Below are positions 8,850 to 16,014 of a stretch of DNA of 64,000 nucleotides, in pieces. Positions within the stretch are counted from its first letter, which is position 1. Every line of letters starts with the position of its first letter. Under the pieces are notes generated by a model. That model saw nothing but the letters and a program-made list of their open reading frames with translations, was not told the DNA's origin and did no database searches. The DNA comes from Palsa-744 sp963734815 (GTDB lineage Bacteria; Actinomycetota; Thermoleophilia; Solirubrobacterales; Solirubrobacteraceae): the NCBI GenBank assembly GCA_963734815.1, contig CAVTIH010000002.1, forward strand, positions 1,849,294 through 1,913,293, written 5' to 3'. The position numbers and the translations under genes were made by a program.

Positions 8850-9641
8850 ATGCAATCAAGTCGAGTACGACTCATGCTAGTCGCGCTGCTCGGCGTGTTC
8901 GCGTTCAGCGCCGTCGCCGCGGCGGCTGCGCAGGCCGAAGAAGCGCCATTTTGGTCTATCGGAGGTACAAGGCTCGCGGCAGGTAAAACCCACTATATTA
9001 CCACAAAAATATATAACGTTACAGGCCAAGCGGAAGGGGTCACGCTTAAAGCCGCAACCGGTCAGACCTTCCACTGTACGACGATGAAACTCAAGGAAGG
9101 CGTACTCTTAGGCTCAAACGTGGGCAACCCCGGCACGAACGATGAGGTAATCGAATTCTCCGGAGAATGTACTGTAGCAAACAATGGTACAGGCTGTAAA
9201 GTCAAAGAACCGATTGTGACAAATTCCGTCAAGTCGGAGTTGGCGGAGTCAGAAAAAAGTACAACCGCAATACTTTTAATGGAGTTCTTCACTACGTCAG
9301 GCCCGTTGGCAAAGCTCACATTCGAAGGAACGGGATGTGTAATTAAAGAAACTACGGTGTCGGGCAAGCTGGCTGCTGAAGTACGCGAAGACCCCAATAA
9401 CGGGACACTCGGGGCGGTAGTAAAATTACCAAATGAAAAAAAGGAAGCTAAGTCGTGGTTGCTTAACTTCCCGACTACTCCGATTACACATGTGTGGTTA
9501 ATCAAAAACGAAATTGGAGAAGAAACAAAACTCGAACTGGTTAGCTTCTCGGAAAGGGCGGCGGTGTCGGGTACAGCATTAATATTACTGGCTAATGCTA
9601 AAAGTGAAAGCGAAGAAACGCTTTGGAGCCCGTTACCGTAG
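8850..9641 (+). CDS. A-rich secreted paralogue, copy 3
   Basis: A 263-residue exported protein of unknown function with the same signal peptide (MQSSRVRLMLVALLG...AAQA) and mature start EEAPFWSIGG as its neighbours. The C-terminal block is conserved, but this copy has changed the most (ITHVWLIKNEIGEETKLEL, then NAKSESEETLWSPLP). The homopolymer A run is broken here to seven A plus GG (near 9437). The centre (TTSGPLAKLTFEGTGCVIKE) varies relative to the other copies. Two Cys residues flank the variable segment in most copies. It has its own leader and ribosome site and is followed by a hairpin and then a dead IS21 element. Confidence 0.85.
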   Translation: MQSSRVRLMLVALLGVFAFSAVAAAAAQAEEAPFWSIGGTRLAAGKTHYITTKIYNVTGQAEGVTLKAATGQTFHCTTMKLKEGVLLGSNVGNPGTNDEVIEFSGECTVANNGTGCKVKEPIVTNSVKSELAESEKSTTAILLMEFFTTSGPLAKLTFEGTGCVIKETTVSGKLAAEVREDPNNGTLGAVVKLPNEKKEAKSWLLNFPTTPITHVWLIKNEIGEETKLELVSFSERAAVSGTALILLANAKSESEETLWSPLP

Positions 9642-9666
9642 GTCAGGGTGATCTGAAGTTGGAGTG

Positions 9667-9698
9667 CACGGGGTCTGGGTGCCCGCCTGGGCCCCGCG
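9667..9698 (+). terminator. GC-rich hairpin after paralogue copy 3
   Basis: Arms 9667-9679 and 9686-9698 give 12 pairs with one A-C mismatch and three wobbles. It is followed by TGTTTTCGG. This is the most degenerate of the four paralogous hairpins. Confidence 0.6.
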
Positions 9699-9799
9699 TG
9701 TTTTCGGGGCGGGAGGTATGTGCATTCGCCGGGATGCTGATCTTCTCCAAGGAGGCACCGCATATCTTGCCGGGCCTGGCCCGCAACCTGCAGCGGCTA

Positions 9800-10440
9800 G
9801 GGGGTGGGAGCGGAGAAGCTGGTTGGGGATCGGGAGTCCCGCGATCGCTGGTGGTGGGAGGCCGACCGAGGCGTTCGTCGCGTTCCGCGGGCGACTCAGC
9901 GTTGGCTGGATCGTCCCGGACGCTGAAGATGCATAGGCGAAGGGGCAGCTGGAGCGCCAGCATCGGTTCCTGGAGTCCAACTTCGAGCCGCGCCGGTCCT
10001 TCGCAAATCACTTGGACGTCCAAGACCAGCTCGACCGTTGGGCTGAGAAAGCGACGGTCGGACCGACCGCACGGTCCGGGTGTCCCAGCCGAACGGCTGG
10101 CGCAGGAGCGCCGGCTCGGCGAGGTATTCGTCGAGACGGATCGCCGCTGGGTGCTGCGAGTTGCGCAGCAGCCGCTGGTCAGGGGTGGACCGCAACGACT
10201 ACTCGGTCGACCCGGTCTTCGCCGGCAGGCGTGTCGAGGTCAGGGCGTCTCAGCGAGAGGTCACCGCGGCTGTACTGGACGCGGGCGAGATCGCTGCCAG
10301 GCCCGTGTGTTCGCTGGCGGACTGACGATCGTCGACCCCGCCCACCAGAATCAGCTCGAGGTTCAGTGCCAACCGCTGCCGCCAACGCCACCAGGTCGAG
10401 GTCCAGCAGCGTCCTCTTGCTGTGTGCGACGCATTGGATC
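9800..10440 (+). pseudogene. istA: Decayed IS21-family transposase (istA) remnant
   Basis: Pieces of an IS21 IstA DDE transposase can be read in changing frames. Around 9840-9933 one reads TEAFVAFRGRL and WIVPDAEDA, then an in-frame TAG (9934). It continues as AKGQLERQHRFLESNFEP and FANHLDVQDQLDRW (to ~10050), then VPAERLAQERR and DRRWVLRVAQQP, then DRNDYSVDPVFAGRRVEVRA, then VFAGGLTIVDPAHQNQLE (~10310-10355). These correspond in order to the C-terminal half of IstA. At least three frameshifts and one stop make it non-functional. The N-terminal HTH half is not visible. It is inserted between paralogue copies 3 and 4. Confidence 0.7.
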
Positions 10441-10442
10441 AC

Positions 10443-10530
10443 ATGAGTGGTCCTACGACTGAGCTGGCACACCTCTTCCGGGCGCTGAAGGCACCCGCCG
10501 CGGCCAGAGCGCTTCCCGGGCCTGGCCAAT
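10443..10530 (+). pseudogene. istB: IS21 helper ATPase (istB) 5' fragment
   Basis: ATG 10443 opens TTELAHLFRALKAPAAARAL, the characteristic N-terminus of IstB-type AAA+ transposition proteins, immediately after the istA remnant as in IS21 elements. The similarity stops within about 30 codons and the rest of the gene, including Walker A, is missing. This is a relic only. Confidence 0.6.
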
Positions 10531-10656
10531 CGGGCCCGGACCGGCGAAACCGGCCTGCTTTTCGACCGGGCCTTGACAGCTGTGCTTCCGACCCTGAGGG
10601 AGAGGCCGGGCGTTTCGGGGTACCCGGATGCCCTCGGCTCTGTCCATGGGTCGCGG

Positions 10657-11050
10657 TAAGTATGGTCAGAAACATCCGGCCGAAGCGCTTTCCATTGATC
10701 CGGCCACCGTAAGATGGCCAAATCCTTGTAGATCAGGACGATTCGCTCATCTGGCACCTGGGGTGGGTCTCCGTTACCCAAAGGGTGTCGTCAACCTCCT
10801 TGGGAGATCCTGCTAAACCATCATTATCATGACAAGCTTTCTCTGGCAGGCCCAGCCAGATGCAAGGGCGGAGTCCCCGGAGCCTCGAATGGAACAGCTT
10901 CGCCGCGGTTCGGCGAAGCGGGTCTTCAGAGGCCGAACCAATCCCTCTGCGTGCCAGAGCAGGGAGCAGAGACAAACCGGCCCCAGGACACCTCTAAGGG
11001 AAAAATAAAGGGCGCCCCAGGGCCAAGTACGACAAAAAGGAGCAGATCAA
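10657..11050 (+). promoter_or_regulatory. Conserved long 5' leader, copy C
   Basis: Homologous over its whole length to the leader before 7742. It contains a perfect hairpin GCTTCGCCG-CGGTT-CGGCGAAGC (near 10898-10920), CTCTG-CGTGC-CAGAG, and an upstream stem in which TGGGT pairs with ACCCA around the loop CTCCGTT. In copy A the same loop is closed by a partly different set of pairs. The ribosome site AAAAAGGAG precedes ATG 11051. Confidence 0.5.
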
Positions 11051-11842
11051 ATGCAGTCAAGTCGAGTACGACTCATGCTAATCGCGCTGCTCGGCGTGTT
11101 CGCGTTTAGCGCTGTCGCCGCGGCGGCAGCGCAAGCCGAAGAAGCGCCATTCTGGTCAATCGGAGGTACAAGGCTCGCGGAAGGAAAAACCCACTACGTT
11201 ACCGCAAAAGTATATAATGTTACAGGTGCAGAAGAAGGGTTCACACTTAGGGCCGAAACTGGTCAGACCGCCCATTGCTCGTCCGTAAAATTCGAGGAAG
11301 GAGTGCTCTTAGGCTCAAACGCAGGCAACCCCGGCACGGGCGATGGGGTACTCGAATTCTCCGGGGGATGTACTGTAGCAAACAATGGTACCGGCTGTAA
11401 AATCAAAGAACCGATTGTGACAAAACCTGTCAAAGCGGAGTTGGTGGAGTCAGAAAAAGGTACGACCGCGGCACTCTTAGTGGAGCTCTTTACCACATCG
11501 GGCCCATTCCTAACGCTCGCATTCGAAGGAACGGGATGTCTAATGAAAGAAACTACGGTGTCGGGCAAGCTGGCTGCTGAAGTACGCGAAGACCCGAACA
11601 ACGGGACACTCGGGGCAGTAGTCAAATTACCAAATGAAAAAAAAGAAGCTAAGTCTTGGCTACTTAACTTCCCGACCACCGCGATTAAACATGTTTGGTT
11701 AATCAAAAATGAAATTGGCGAAGAAACAAAAATCGAACTAGTTACTTTCGCCGAAAAATCGACATTGTCAGGTACGGCATTAATATTACTGGCAAATGCT
11801 AAAAAAGAAACTGAAGAAACGCTTTGGAGCCCATTACCGTAA
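11051..11842 (+). CDS. A-rich secreted paralogue, copy 4
   Basis: A 263-residue exported protein, the last of the tandem family. The signal peptide ends AAQA-EEAPFWS. The N-terminal domain has a variable patch (AEGKTHYVTAKVYNVTGAEEG), the central region FTTSGPFLTLAFEGTGCLMKE differs from the other copies, and the C-terminal block KLPNEKKEAKSWLLNFPTT to LWSPLP is invariant. An eight-A run lies near 11637. The family has no recognisable enzymatic motif. Conserved ends with a variable centre suggest a displayed or binding role, which is speculative. It is followed by two hairpins. Confidence 0.85.
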   Translation: MQSSRVRLMLIALLGVFAFSAVAAAAAQAEEAPFWSIGGTRLAEGKTHYVTAKVYNVTGAEEGFTLRAETGQTAHCSSVKFEEGVLLGSNAGNPGTGDGVLEFSGGCTVANNGTGCKIKEPIVTKPVKAELVESEKGTTAALLVELFTTSGPFLTLAFEGTGCLMKETTVSGKLAAEVREDPNNGTLGAVVKLPNEKKEAKSWLLNFPTTAIKHVWLIKNEIGEETKIELVTFAEKSTLSGTALILLANAKKETEETLWSPLP

Positions 11843-11866
11843 GTGGGAGATTATCTGAGATTGGGC

Positions 11867-11901
11867 GCGCGGGGTCCAGGCAACCTGTCTGGGCCCCGTG
11901 C
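11867..11901 (+). terminator. GC-rich hairpin after paralogue copy 4
   Basis: Arms 11867-11879 and 11889-11901 form 13 pairs with two wobbles and a 9-base loop. An A-T pair replaces a G-T pair found in the other copies, so pairing is kept while the sequence changes. Confidence 0.65.
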
Positions 11902-11925
11902 ATTATAGAAGCTCGTGGATCCTCA

Positions 11926-11960
11926 CTTTGGGTCCGCCGCATTTTGCGGCGGACCCAAAG
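11926..11960. terminator. Perfect 16-bp bidirectional terminator hairpin
   Basis: CTTTGGGTCCGCCGCA (11926-11941) and its exact reverse complement (11945-11960) are separated by TTT. It sits between the convergent genes ending at 11842 (+) and 11994 (-), so it probably terminates transcription from both sides. Confidence 0.7.
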
Positions 11961-11993
11961 GCTCAGCCAGTACGTAGCCGGCATGTGCTACTG

Positions 11994-12812
11994 CTAGTTC
12001 GCGCTAACCGCCCAGGTGCCTTCAGAGTAGGTAAGTCCTTCTTCTGAAACGAAGAACCTCAAGGTTGCGCCGGTAGTACCGGCACCTTCTGTGCCGCTTG
12101 GAAGTCCCGGGTCGTCGATTTTCACTTCAGGAAATGCTCCTGGGGTGCTTACTTCGGCGGTGTATACACATAGATTGCCTGGTTCGGCTTCTGGATTTTC
12201 CGCCGTGCCTTTCCCACAACCTTCCCCTGATTTCGGACTTTCACCTACTGCGAAAAAGTGAACGTGGTTCCCTTCGATCGCGGGGTTCCCAGGCGTTCCC
12301 GCTGGCAGCGGGATCGGGAAAGATAGCGGAATAAATGCATGGCCTTCAGCTCCTTGGTGTTTCTGTCCCGCGGCAAAGGACCAAGCACCGGTCTCGCTCG
12401 CCCCTGCGGGAAGGGTTTCCCCGGGATGAACTACACCCTGGGGGCCCGGTTCACCTTTGGGTCCTTCGGGTCCGGTTGGTCCGGCGGGGCCTGTCGGGCC
12501 GGTGGCCCCGGTCGGGCCGGTGGCCCCGGTCGGACCGGCGGCCCCGGCCGGACCAGCGGATCCCGCTGGCCCGGCGGCGCCGCGAGGGCCCGCAGGTCCA
12601 CGGGGACCGACCTTGCCCTTGCTCTTAGCCTTGCTGCTGCTTGCCACCGGGGCGTTGGCGCCGCTCGTGGCCAAGGAGGTCGCGGAGGCTGCTTTGGTGC
12701 TTGCGCCACCGTTGTCGTTGACCGCCAGAGCGCCGCCCGTGGTTGCGAAAATCAGGGCGATGAACGCCAGGACGGTCGCGGCGTTGATGTGTTGGACAAT
12801 CCGTGAAATCAT
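11994..12812 (-). CDS. Exported collagen-like (Gly-X-Y repeat) protein
   Basis: About 272 residues. A hydrophobic N-terminal segment (residues ~10-30, AATVLAFIALIFATTGGALAV) acts as an anchor or signal. A Ser/Ala/Lys-rich linker (~30-65) follows, then about 19 uninterrupted Gly-X-Y triplets, rich in GPA, GPT and GAT, spanning residues ~67-125. A C-terminal globular region of ~145 residues contains two Cys (GEGCGKGT, GNLCVYT). The triplets predict a collagen-type triple helix, so this is probably a surface-displayed fibre. I chose the start at 12812 because AAAGG precedes it; an upstream ATG at 12860 has no ribosome site and adds a non-signal-like Arg-rich stretch. The gene is convergent with the paralogue array. 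Confidence 0.8.
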   Translation of the reverse strand: MISRIVQHINAATVLAFIALIFATTGGALAVNDNGGASTKAASATSLATSGANAPVASSSKAKSKGKVGPRGPAGPRGAAGPAGSAGPAGAAGPTGATGPTGATGPTGPAGPTGPEGPKGEPGPQGVVHPGETLPAGASETGAWSFAAGQKHQGAEGHAFIPLSFPIPLPAGTPGNPAIEGNHVHFFAVGESPKSGEGCGKGTAENPEAEPGNLCVYTAEVSTPGAFPEVKIDDPGLPSGTEGAGTTGATLRFFVSEEGLTYSEGTWAVSAN

Positions 12813-13271
12813 GGTTGCCTTTCGTCGTGAACTGTGGCGCGCCGACGATCTGCCGGCCATGGCGCCGATGGCTCAGGTGCGCGACCGAGCCGCGTAGAAC
12901 GACTGCCTCCCGCTATGTCATTTGCTACCCCCCTCCCGCTCCCTTTTTGCCCATCGACCCGATCCGGCGGCAAGGAATGCCCGCCGGAGAGACCTACGCG
13001 CTCGAATGACTCATCGCGGCGCTGGTGTCCATCGCATCCGGCATCGATCGGGCCGGCCAGCTAGCCGGGCGACCAGGACCCGTGGTGCGGATGCGTGTCA
13101 TTGATACAATCTTACTGCTTACCGCTCCCCTCTGTAGCCGATCAATGGATCCGTCCTAAGGGCCCGCTTTTGCGGTGGGTCGCGTGGGAGTTGAGGGCAT
13201 CGGGTGCCGAGGCCATCCGGCTGATTCGCGGCCGCGCTAGCATCGAGAAGCCGCGCTAGCATCCAACCCGC
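12813..13271. other. Intergenic, upstream of collagen-like gene and tRNA
   Basis: No gene can be supported here. It holds the promoter region of the collagen-like gene. At 13231-13244 and 13250-13263 it has two perfect copies of the 14-mer GCCGCGCTAGCATC, 19 bases apart, just before the tRNA gene. These could include duplicated tRNA promoter elements. Confidence 0.4.
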
Positions 13272-13344
13272 GCCGACGTAGCTCAGCTGGTAGAGCACTT
13301 CACTCGTAATGAAGGGGTCCGGGGTTCGAGTCCCCGCGTCGGCT
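13272..13344 (+). tRNA. tRNA-Thr (anticodon CGU)
   Basis: The cloverleaf folds fully. The acceptor stem is GCCGACG/CGTCGGC with discriminator T, the D arm is GCTC...GAGC, and the anticodon stem CTTCA/TGAAG encloses the loop CTCGTAA (anticodon CGT). The T arm is CGGGG-TTCGAGT-CCCCG. It is 73 bases, without an encoded CCA. It reads ACG codons. It stands at the left edge of a cluster of toxin-antitoxin, ATPase and recombinase genes. Confidence 0.95.
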
Positions 13345-13412
13345 CTAGGGCCCCTGCGGGTCGGGGCAGCAGCAGCAGCGAGGACTCCCTGTCAGCCCAG
13401 CGGGCCGGTGGT

Positions 13413-13591
13413 GTGCGTGGGGGAAGATCTGTGCTGGGCCAGGTATTGCCACCGGATGGTCGCCAGGCAACCGCCAGGCAACTGGGCCTGTCAGGTCCGC
13501 GATCTCTCGCATCGAGAGCGGCCGGCACGCCACGACGGTCCAGACGCTGCGCGGACTCGCTGACGCACTCTGCGCCAAGTCGGCCGGGTAG
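13413..13591 (+). pseudogene. Fragment of an XRE-type helix-turn-helix regulator
   Basis: From 13499 to the stop at 13591 one frame reads AISRIESGRHATTVQTLRGLADAL, which matches the recognition helix and following helix of XRE/Cro-family DNA-binding proteins. The preceding helix (TARQLGLSG) is in another frame just upstream, so there is a frameshift near 13497. No start codon or effector domain is visible. It is probably the relic of an antitoxin or phage-type regulator next to the tRNA gene. Confidence 0.45.
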
Positions 13592-13810
13592 CTGCTTGGG
13601 GGTACCCATATTTGGCGGCCTGCCCAAGCCCGCGCCGGTCGATCCCCACCACCAACTCGGCCATTACGTGGGCTTCAGGGCCGATGACCTCAAGCGACGG
13701 CTCGGGGACATATGCATCGGTGACAGGCAACTTCCCGCCGACGCAGACAGTAGGCTGCGCTGATGGCTGGCGGTGATCTACTTGTTGCGCCTGTGTGGGA
13801 GGTCACGGTC

Positions 13811-14140
13811 ATGTATCGAATCGTACGAGGAGCGGACCGCAGTGCGCCAGCAGTGCTGGAGTCTCTGCGATCCCACTACGAGCATGGAGCGCCTCCCCGC
13901 GGCTAGGTGCGGCGCCTGGCGGTGGTTCACATGGGTCTGTCCGTCTTCTCGACGCGGGCGGCGGCAAGGGCGATGGCCCTGAAGTGGCCGACAATCGGGA
14001 TGTTTGTCGCCGAGTTGGACCTAAAGCCCGGGAACGGCTTCTGCATTGCAGATACGGGTCAGCGGGGGCATTGGACCCTGTGGGGCCGTCCCTTGCAGTT
14101 GCTCAGCTCGATTGCCGATATCCTGCGTGTGGAGGCGTGA
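13811..14140 (+). pseudogene. Small protein gene interrupted by in-frame TAG
   Basis: GGGAGG at 13797-13802 precedes ATG 13811. The frame reads MYRIVRGADRSAPAVLESLR and continues to a TAG at 13904-13906. It then continues without any frame change (VRRLAVVHMGLSVF..., GHWTLWGRPLQLL...) to TGA 14138. Both halves look like parts of one ~109-residue cytoplasmic protein of unknown function, so the stop probably arose by a single substitution. Restart at GTG 13907 would give a 77-residue product. It is followed after 3 bases by the gene at 14144, probably in the same operon. Confidence 0.55.
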
Positions 14141-14143
14141 GCT

Positions 14144-14341
14144 ATGCATTATTCGATCTTCGATAGTACCGGCAACTTGGTCGAGTCCTTTGAGGACGAG
14201 CAGTCCGCGCGCACAGCTCTGGATCGCATCGTGGATGCTGAGCCCGAAGCTGCCGAGCACGTCGCGCTGTTTGTGTATGGCGATGACGGTATGCCAATCG
14301 GCGATCCGATCTTCGCCCGTGCCGTATCGGGCGTTCGCTGA
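14144..14341 (+). CDS. Small acidic hypothetical protein
   Basis: A 65-residue acidic protein (MHYSIFDSTGNLVESFEDEQ...) with a regular beta-alpha-beta look, and no signal peptide or membrane segment. GGAGG at 14131-14135 serves as ribosome site. It begins 3 bases after the stop of the interrupted gene at 13811, so the two probably form an operon. Similar short proteins occur in actinobacteria. The function is unknown. Confidence 0.65.
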   Translation: MHYSIFDSTGNLVESFEDEQSARTALDRIVDAEPEAAEHVALFVYGDDGMPIGDPIFARAVSGVR

Positions 14342-14402
14342 GGCCAAGAGAGCCCCCAAGTCGCGTCGAGAAGGCGCCGCCAGCTTGGCCGCGTAGACGC
14401 CG

Positions 14403-14448
14403 TGTCCCAAAACATGTCCCGAGCCGCATGTCCCAAAACATGTCCCGA
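14403..14448. repeat. Two perfect 20-base direct repeats
   Basis: TGTCCCAAAACATGTCCCGA occurs at 14403-14422 and again at 14429-14448, each holding two TGTCCC words. It lies in the 315-base gap between the genes ending at 14341 and starting at 14657, where I see nothing else. It could be a regulator-binding pair or the end of a lost mobile element. Confidence 0.6.
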
Positions 14449-14656
14449 ACCCCCCAACTTTGAGGATCCTGGGATTCCGCGGTTTGGGCGCCCGCGGTGA
14501 GCTCGGACACGCACGGCTCGAAACCAGGAAGAAGCATCCGGTGTCCCGTTTCGCCATCTGCGTCGGAACAGAGCTTAAAGGCCCCACTACCGACCACATG
14601 GAGACAGATGTTGCGTGAAAAGGCCGCCATCTTCTGCGTGTAGTGGCTAGTGTAGT

Positions 14657-15925
14657 GTGCGTGTAATGGCTAACGCACAGCCAGACTCGTACCGGCAGCG
14701 CCTTGTCGATCCGCTTTTGGACGAGCTGCTCGCTCAGCTGCCGGCGGTCCTTGTCGTCGGCCCGCGCACGACGGGTAAGACGACGACGCTGAGCCGGCGT
14801 GCGAGCACGGTGGTCAGGCTCGATCGCCGCCCACAGGCCGTCGCCTTCGAGGCCGACCCCGATGTCGCGCTCAGGGGCCTGGCCGAGCCGGTACTACTCG
14901 ATGAGTGGCAGCACGTGCCGGGCGTCCTCGGCGCGGTTCGACGCGCGGTCGAAGCCGACCGCCGCGCCAACCGCTTCTTTGTCACGGGCTCGGTCCGTGC
15001 CGAGCTGGAGCACGAGGTCTGGCCGGCGACCGGCCGGCTCGTGCGTGTGGCGATGTACCCGATGACGGTGGGGGAGCAGATCGGCAGGCGGGGCAAGCCG
15101 TTCTTTGACAGGGTCGCCGACGGCGAGGAGCTGACCGTTCCCGCGGAGTGCCCGGACCTGCGCGGCTATGTGGAGCTTGCACTGCGCAGTGGCTTTCCCG
15201 ACGCCGCCTTGAGTCTGACGGGAGACGTGCGAAGGGCGTGGCTCGAGAGCTACGTCGAGGATCTGCTCACGCACGATGTCGAGCAGCTTGAGGAGGGCGC
15301 CGCCAGGCGTCGTGACACGCAGCGCTTGCGACGCTTTCTGGAGGCGTATGCGCTGAACTCGGCGGGCGTCGCCGAGCAGAAAACGATCTATGAGGCGGCA
15401 CAGGTGACCAAGGTCACGGCCGGTGCCTATGAGGATCTGTTGGCGGGGCTGCTAATCGCCGAGCAGATACCGGCGTGGTCATCGAACCGCCTCAAGCGCC
15501 TCGTGCACCGGCCGAAGCGCTATCTGACCGACGCCGCCCTGATCACCGCAACGCTGGGCCTCGACGAGCAGGCTGTGATCTCCGACGGTGACCTGCTGGG
15601 GCGCGTGCTCGACACATTCGTGGCCGCGCAGCTGCGTCCTGAGCTTGCCATCTGTAAATCCCGTCCACGTCTCTATCACCTGCGTACCGAGGAGGGCCGC
15701 CACGAGATCGACCTCCTCGCCGAGCTCGCGGGACAGCAAATCGTGGGAATCGAGGTCAAGGCCGGCGCCGCACCAAGCGCACACGGGGACGCCAGGCACC
15801 TCACATGGTTGGCGGAGCGTCTCGGCGAGCGCTTCCTCGCCGGTGTGGTCCTACACACCGGACCACACGTCTACAAGCTCGCCGAGAAGATCGTCGCAGC
15901 GCCCATCGCCGTCCTGTGGGCGTAG
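14657..15925 (+). CDS. DUF4143-type ATPase (AAA_14 plus nuclease-like domain)
   Basis: A 422-residue protein of the widespread ATP-binding/DUF4143 family. Walker A is GPRTTGKT (residues 35-42) and Walker B is PVLLDEW (78-84). A sensor-like FVTGSVRAE follows (~108-116), then the family motif GRLVRVAMYPMTVGE. The C-terminal DUF4143 domain contains E-I-D-L-L followed by VGIEVKAG (~360-372), a PD-(D/E)XK-like nuclease core arrangement. Family members are often linked to mobile DNA and toxin-like loci; their biochemical role is poorly established. GTG 14657 or ATG 14666 could be the start; neither has a ribosome site, so the transcript may be leaderless. Confidence 0.85.
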   Translation: MRVMANAQPDSYRQRLVDPLLDELLAQLPAVLVVGPRTTGKTTTLSRRASTVVRLDRRPQAVAFEADPDVALRGLAEPVLLDEWQHVPGVLGAVRRAVEADRRANRFFVTGSVRAELEHEVWPATGRLVRVAMYPMTVGEQIGRRGKPFFDRVADGEELTVPAECPDLRGYVELALRSGFPDAALSLTGDVRRAWLESYVEDLLTHDVEQLEEGAARRRDTQRLRRFLEAYALNSAGVAEQKTIYEAAQVTKVTAGAYEDLLAGLLIAEQIPAWSSNRLKRLVHRPKRYLTDAALITATLGLDEQAVISDGDLLGRVLDTFVAAQLRPELAICKSRPRLYHLRTEEGRHEIDLLAELAGQQIVGIEVKAGAAPSAHGDARHLTWLAERLGERFLAGVVLHTGPHVYKLAEKIVAAPIAVLWA

Positions 15926-16001
15926 CGGATGCCGCTCACGCCGGTGAGTTGTCACGGGGAGGGCTCGCCAGACCGATCCCGGGAGCCAACACAACATACT
16001 G

Positions 16002-16007
16002 TATGAT
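16002..16007 (+). promoter_or_regulatory. -10 box for a leaderless transcript
   Basis: TATGAT ends 7 bases before ATG 16015, the spacing expected when transcription starts at the A of the start codon. No ribosome-binding site precedes this ATG, which supports leaderless expression of the two-ATPase operon. Confidence 0.5.
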
Positions 16008-16014
16008 TCGTTAG

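Noticed and set aside
9623..10462. 279-codon plus-strand frame
   Set aside because: It overlaps the end of a paralogue and merely stitches together pieces of the decayed istA in a partly wrong frame.
12457..12897. Plus-strand frame reading Gly-Pro-Val/Gly-Pro-Ala repeats
   Set aside because: It is the complementary reading of the true minus-strand collagen repeat (GGN/CCN symmetry); it lacks a signal, a ribosome site and a terminal domain.
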